A stretch of DNA of 64,000 nucleotides from Hymenobacter translucens (GTDB taxonomy: Bacteria > Bacteroidota > Bacteroidia > Cytophagales > Hymenobacteraceae), in the NCBI RefSeq assembly GCF_020685205.1, contig NZ_JAJERB010000003.1, positions 248,001 through 312,000 on the forward strand, written 5' to 3'. The notes below the pieces were generated by a model. That model was not told the origin of the DNA. It saw only the letters and a program-made list of their open reading frames with translations, and searched no databases. Of this stretch, positions 61,159-64,000 are shown piece after piece. The translations under genes were made by a program, and so were the position numbers. Positions within the stretch are counted from its first letter, which is position 1; each line of letters opens with the position of its first letter.

Positions 61159-64000
61159 CTAGCTTATTTCCTTGATGCCGAGCAGCACGCACTCGGTATG
61201 CTGACCGTCGCTGCGCAGGTGGCGGCCGTAGATGCGCACCGCCTGAGGCGCCCGGTCCGGCAGCGTCACGGTCAGCGCCAGATCCTCGAACTCCAGCTCC
61301 GCGCCCTGCAGCAGGCGCTGTAGCTCCCGGCGCAGAGCCGGCTGGTCCCAGGCCCCGCCGGCAAACTCGGCCAGAGGCCGGCCCTTCACCTCGTCGGGGT
61401 TGGTGTGGAACGCAGCGCCGAAGTGGCGGCTTACCGCCAGCACGCACAGGTTGTGGTCGAGAATCAGCAAGGACTCCTGCACCGTTTCCACGATGCTTTC
61501 GGCAAAGGACCGGCTGGCGCGCAGGCGCTCCTCAAGCTGCTTGAGCCCGGTGATTTCGGTGAAGGTGATGACGGCCCCGCCGATGTAGTTGTCGAGCGTG
61601 CGGTAGGGCAGAATGCGCATGGCGTACCACTCCCCGCTGGTCGTCTGGATGTTGGCGTCCACGGCCACCAGCCGGTCCAGCACCTGCTGAATGTCCTCCA
61701 CCAGCGTGTCGTGACGCAGCTTGCTGGTGAAGTGGCTGATCGGCCGGCCCACGTCGGAGGGCAGCAGGGGCAGAATGCGTCCCACCCGGGCCGTGAACCG
61801 CTTGATCACCATGTCGTTGTCGAGGAAGATGGTGGCAATGTCGGTCGCGTCGAGCAGGTTCTTCATGTCGTTGGCGGCCTGGCTCAGCTCCTCGGTCTTG
61901 CTCAGGTACTGCATGTTCAGCGTCATCAGCTCCTCGTTCAGGCTCTGCATCTCCTCCTTGTTGGTCATGGCCTCCTCGTTGGTGCTTTGCAGCTCCTCGT
62001 TGGCGCTTTGCAGCTCCTCGTTGGTGCTCTTGAGCTCTTCCAGCGAGCTTTCCATTTCCTCGATGGTGGTCTGGAGGCGGTGCTTGGTGTACTGCAGCTC
62101 TTTTTCCAGGGCCGCCACCACCGCGTCGCGGGTGAGGTCGGAGCCGGCAATGGCCTTGCCCGCGCGCACTTTCCGGGACGTAGGCATGTCCTCGAAGGCC
62201 ACCAGCAGCAGCCCGGCCAGCAGCTCGGGCTCCTGGAGGTAGCGCACGGTCAGGCGCAGCAGCTGGTAGCCGCTCTCGGTGCGCACGCGCACGTTGTCGG
62301 CCACTACTTCCTGGCGCGTCGTGCTGGCCTGGTGCACGGCCCCGCTCAGCTCGTAGCTAAGCTCTTCGCGGGCCATCTCAAACAGGTTCATGGCGCCCAG
62401 GCCGGGGGCCGGCTCCAGGTACTTGCCGGTGCGCCCGTTCACGAACAGGATTTCGCCCCGGATGTTGACCACCACGGCCGGGGGCGTGAAGTGGCGCAGC
62501 AGCAGGCGCTGCACGAGCGAGGCAAACGGCCCGTCTTTGCGGGCGGCGGGCGTCAGGATGGTAGCGGAGCTGGCGGGCGCGGGCGCGGCCGGGTGCCGCG
62601 ACATCGAAAACGGAAAGTTCGCCAGGCGGGTCAGAGAGGAGGTGCCTTCCAGGCGGCGCGAAATCTTCCACTTCAGATCCAGGGGCGAAAACAGGTCCTG
62701 GAAGCCGGTCAGGTTTTCCGATGGGCCCAGGAACAGGATGCCGCTCGGGTTGAGGGCGTAGTGAAACACCGGAATCAGGTTTTTCTGCAGCTCGGCGCTC
62801 AGGTAGATCAGCAGATTGCGGCACACCAGCAGGTCGAGCTTGGTGAAGGGCGCGTCCTTGTTGAGGTTGTGCAGGGCAAACACCACCACGTCGCGCACTT
62901 CCTTACGGATCTGGTAGGACGAGTCGACTTTGGTGAAAAACCGCTTGAGCCGCTCGGGGCTCACGTCGCCCACGATGTTTTCGGGGTAGATGCCGGCCCG
63001 GGCAAACTCGATGCCCTCGGGGTTGATGTCGGTGGCGAAGATCTGAACCTTGAGGTAGCGGCCGGGCTCCACTGCGTCGAGGCACTCCAGCAGCAGAATA
63101 GCCAGGGAGTAAGCTTCCTCGCCGGTGGAGCAGCCCGGGGCCCACACCCGGATGGTGCTGTCGACAGGCTTCTGCCGCAGCAGCGGCAGCAGGCAGCGCT
63201 TAAGCAGCTCGAAGGCTTCCTGGTCGCGGAAAAACTTGGTAACCCCGATCAGCAGCTCCCGGAACAGCTGGTCTACCTCGTCCGGGTTTTCCTGCAGGTA
63301 GCGCACGTACAGCGGGAACTCCTTGATCTGGTGGGAGCCCATGCGCCGCTCGATGCGGCGAAACACGGTGTTGCGCTTGTAAAAGGAGAAGTCGTGGCCG
63401 GTCCGCTCCCGGATCAGGATAAAGATTTTCTGCAGGGCGTGCGCCGGCTCGGAGGCCGACAGCGCCCCACCCCGGGGCCGGCGGCTCTGGGGCGGGCGGG
63501 CCATGATTTCCAGCAGGCGGCCCGGCATCTGGTCGGCGGGCAGCACATAGTCCACGAACTCGGTGGCAATGGCGGCCCGGGGCATGGCGCTGCACTCGGC
63601 CGTATCCGGGCTCTGCACCATCACCAGCCCGAAATTCTCCATCACCATCTTCAGCCCGATTACCCCGTCGGAGCCCATGCCGGATAGAATGATGCAGATG
63701 GCCCGGTCGCGGGCGTCCTTGGCCAGGCTCTGAAAAAAGTAGTCGAGGGGCATCCGCTTGCTGCGCGCCTGGGTAGGCTCAAACAGCAGCAGCGTGCCGT
63801 GCAGGATCGAGATTTCCTGGTCGGGCGGGTTTACGTACACGTGGTTGGGCCGCACGGGCATCCCGTCCTGGGCGGTCTGTACCGGCAGGCGGGTAAACTG
63901 CTGGAGCAGCTGCGTCAGCTGCCCGGCCTGGCTGGCCGCCTGGTGCGTGACCACCACGAAGGCCATGCCCGTATCCAGGGGCAGGTGGTGAAAGAAGTGC
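61159..64000 (-). CDS. CheB/CheR/PAS fusion protein, 5' end outside window
   Basis: The frame is open to the window edge (HFFHHLPLDTG before the first internal Met at 63966), so the N-terminus lies beyond 64000. Visible domains in order are a CheB methylesterase (VVVTHQ histidine, ILSGMGSDGVIGLK aspartate), a CheR methyltransferase with RVWAPGCSTGEEAYSLAI, then a coiled coil with repeated TNEELQS motifs, and two PAS domains (PAS_10-like, near residue 700 and 800). The fusion methylates and demethylates receptor-like partners and is often coupled to multi-PAS kinases as here. The first nucleophile serine of CheB is outside the window. Confidence 0.93.
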   Translation of the reverse strand, partial: HFFHHLPLDTGMAFVVVTHQAASQAGQLTQLLQQFTRLPVQTAQDGMPVRPNHVYVNPPDQEISILHGTLLLFEPTQARSKRMPLDYFFQSLAKDARDRAICIILSGMGSDGVIGLKMVMENFGLVMVQSPDTAECSAMPRAAIATEFVDYVLPADQMPGRLLEIMARPPQSRRPRGGALSASEPAHALQKIFILIRERTGHDFSFYKRNTVFRRIERRMGSHQIKEFPLYVRYLQENPDEVDQLFRELLIGVTKFFRDQEAFELLKRCLLPLLRQKPVDSTIRVWAPGCSTGEEAYSLAILLLECLDAVEPGRYLKVQIFATDINPEGIEFARAGIYPENIVGDVSPERLKRFFTKVDSSYQIRKEVRDVVVFALHNLNKDAPFTKLDLLVCRNLLIYLSAELQKNLIPVFHYALNPSGILFLGPSENLTGFQDLFSPLDLKWKISRRLEGTSSLTRLANFPFSMSRHPAAPAPASSATILTPAARKDGPFASLVQRLLLRHFTPPAVVVNIRGEILFVNGRTGKYLEPAPGLGAMNLFEMAREELSYELSGAVHQASTTRQEVVADNVRVRTESGYQLLRLTVRYLQEPELLAGLLLVAFEDMPTSRKVRAGKAIAGSDLTRDAVVAALEKELQYTKHRLQTTIEEMESSLEELKSTNEELQSANEELQSTNEEAMTNKEEMQSLNEELMTLNMQYLSKTEELSQAANDMKNLLDATDIATIFLDNDMVIKRFTARVGRILPLLPSDVGRPISHFTSKLRHDTLVEDIQQVLDRLVAVDANIQTTSGEWYAMRILPYRTLDNYIGGAVITFTEITGLKQLEERLRASRSFAESIVETVQESLLILDHNLCVLAVSRHFGAAFHTNPDEVKGRPLAEFAGGAWDQPALRRELQRLLQGAELEFEDLALTVTLPDRAPQAVRIYGRHLRSDGQHTECVLLGIKEIS

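Noticed and set aside
61405..63687. Long plus-strand open frame opposite the CheB/CheR fusion
   Set aside because: Shadow of a conserved gene, with His/Gln/Val-rich composition and no domain.

Overview
The window reads as chromosome from a Bacteroidota bacterium, most likely a high-GC Cytophagales such as Hymenobacter. This rests on gene content: a type IX secretion sorting domain, a GLPGLI protein beside a TonB-dependent receptor, LytS/LytR-type regulators, Bacteroidota lipoboxes and a TAnnTTTG-type -7 box. No rRNA, canonical tRNA or CRISPR array is visible.

Left part (1 to about 12.1 kb) looks like an integrative mobile element. A leftward operon (4245 to 344) encodes small element proteins, a winged-helix replication-type protein and a tRNA-like cloverleaf. 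It is divided from a rightward XRE repressor by a 219-bp control region with a perfect palindrome. Rightward cargo follows: a possible GhoS-like protein on a repeat-flanked segment, a zinc-ribbon/YbjQ protein, a small lipoprotein, a protein made of eight 17-residue repeats, and a 1044-residue metallophosphoesterase-STAND NTPase that is markedly AT-rich. A tyrosine recombinase closes the element. The phosphoesterase-STAND fusion is the best candidate here for an uncharacterised immune system.

From 12.1 to 22.1 kb lies an ion and osmotic homeostasis cluster: three cation/proton antiporters (one truncated), DUF2254, DUF421, an MscS channel, a voltage-sensor channel with an unusual pore, and two related SpoIIAA-like proteins. 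It is bracketed by two 108-bp repeats and contains a decayed second copy of the integrase C-terminus, so it may have grown by repeated insertion at one kind of site.

From 22.2 to 43.5 kb come a giant secreted T9SS protein built of six near-identical 345-residue super-repeats, a LytS/LytR pair, an otsA pseudogene, and a long leftward set encoding a two-component system, a copper-binding four-helix protein, small proteins and a complete RND efflux pump. A SulP transporter remnant joined to a histidine kinase tail follows.

From 43.6 to 64 kb there are a BASS-family transporter, a LuxR-type regulator, an alcohol dehydrogenase, a NagB/PIG-L fusion, a TonB receptor with a GLPGLI protein divergent from an OmpR-type two-component system (with a 10-bp-period operator-like array between them), and a signalling block of two multi-PAS kinases and a CheB/CheR/PAS fusion cut by the window edge. 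Four related imperfect palindromes lie in intergenic gaps of this last part.
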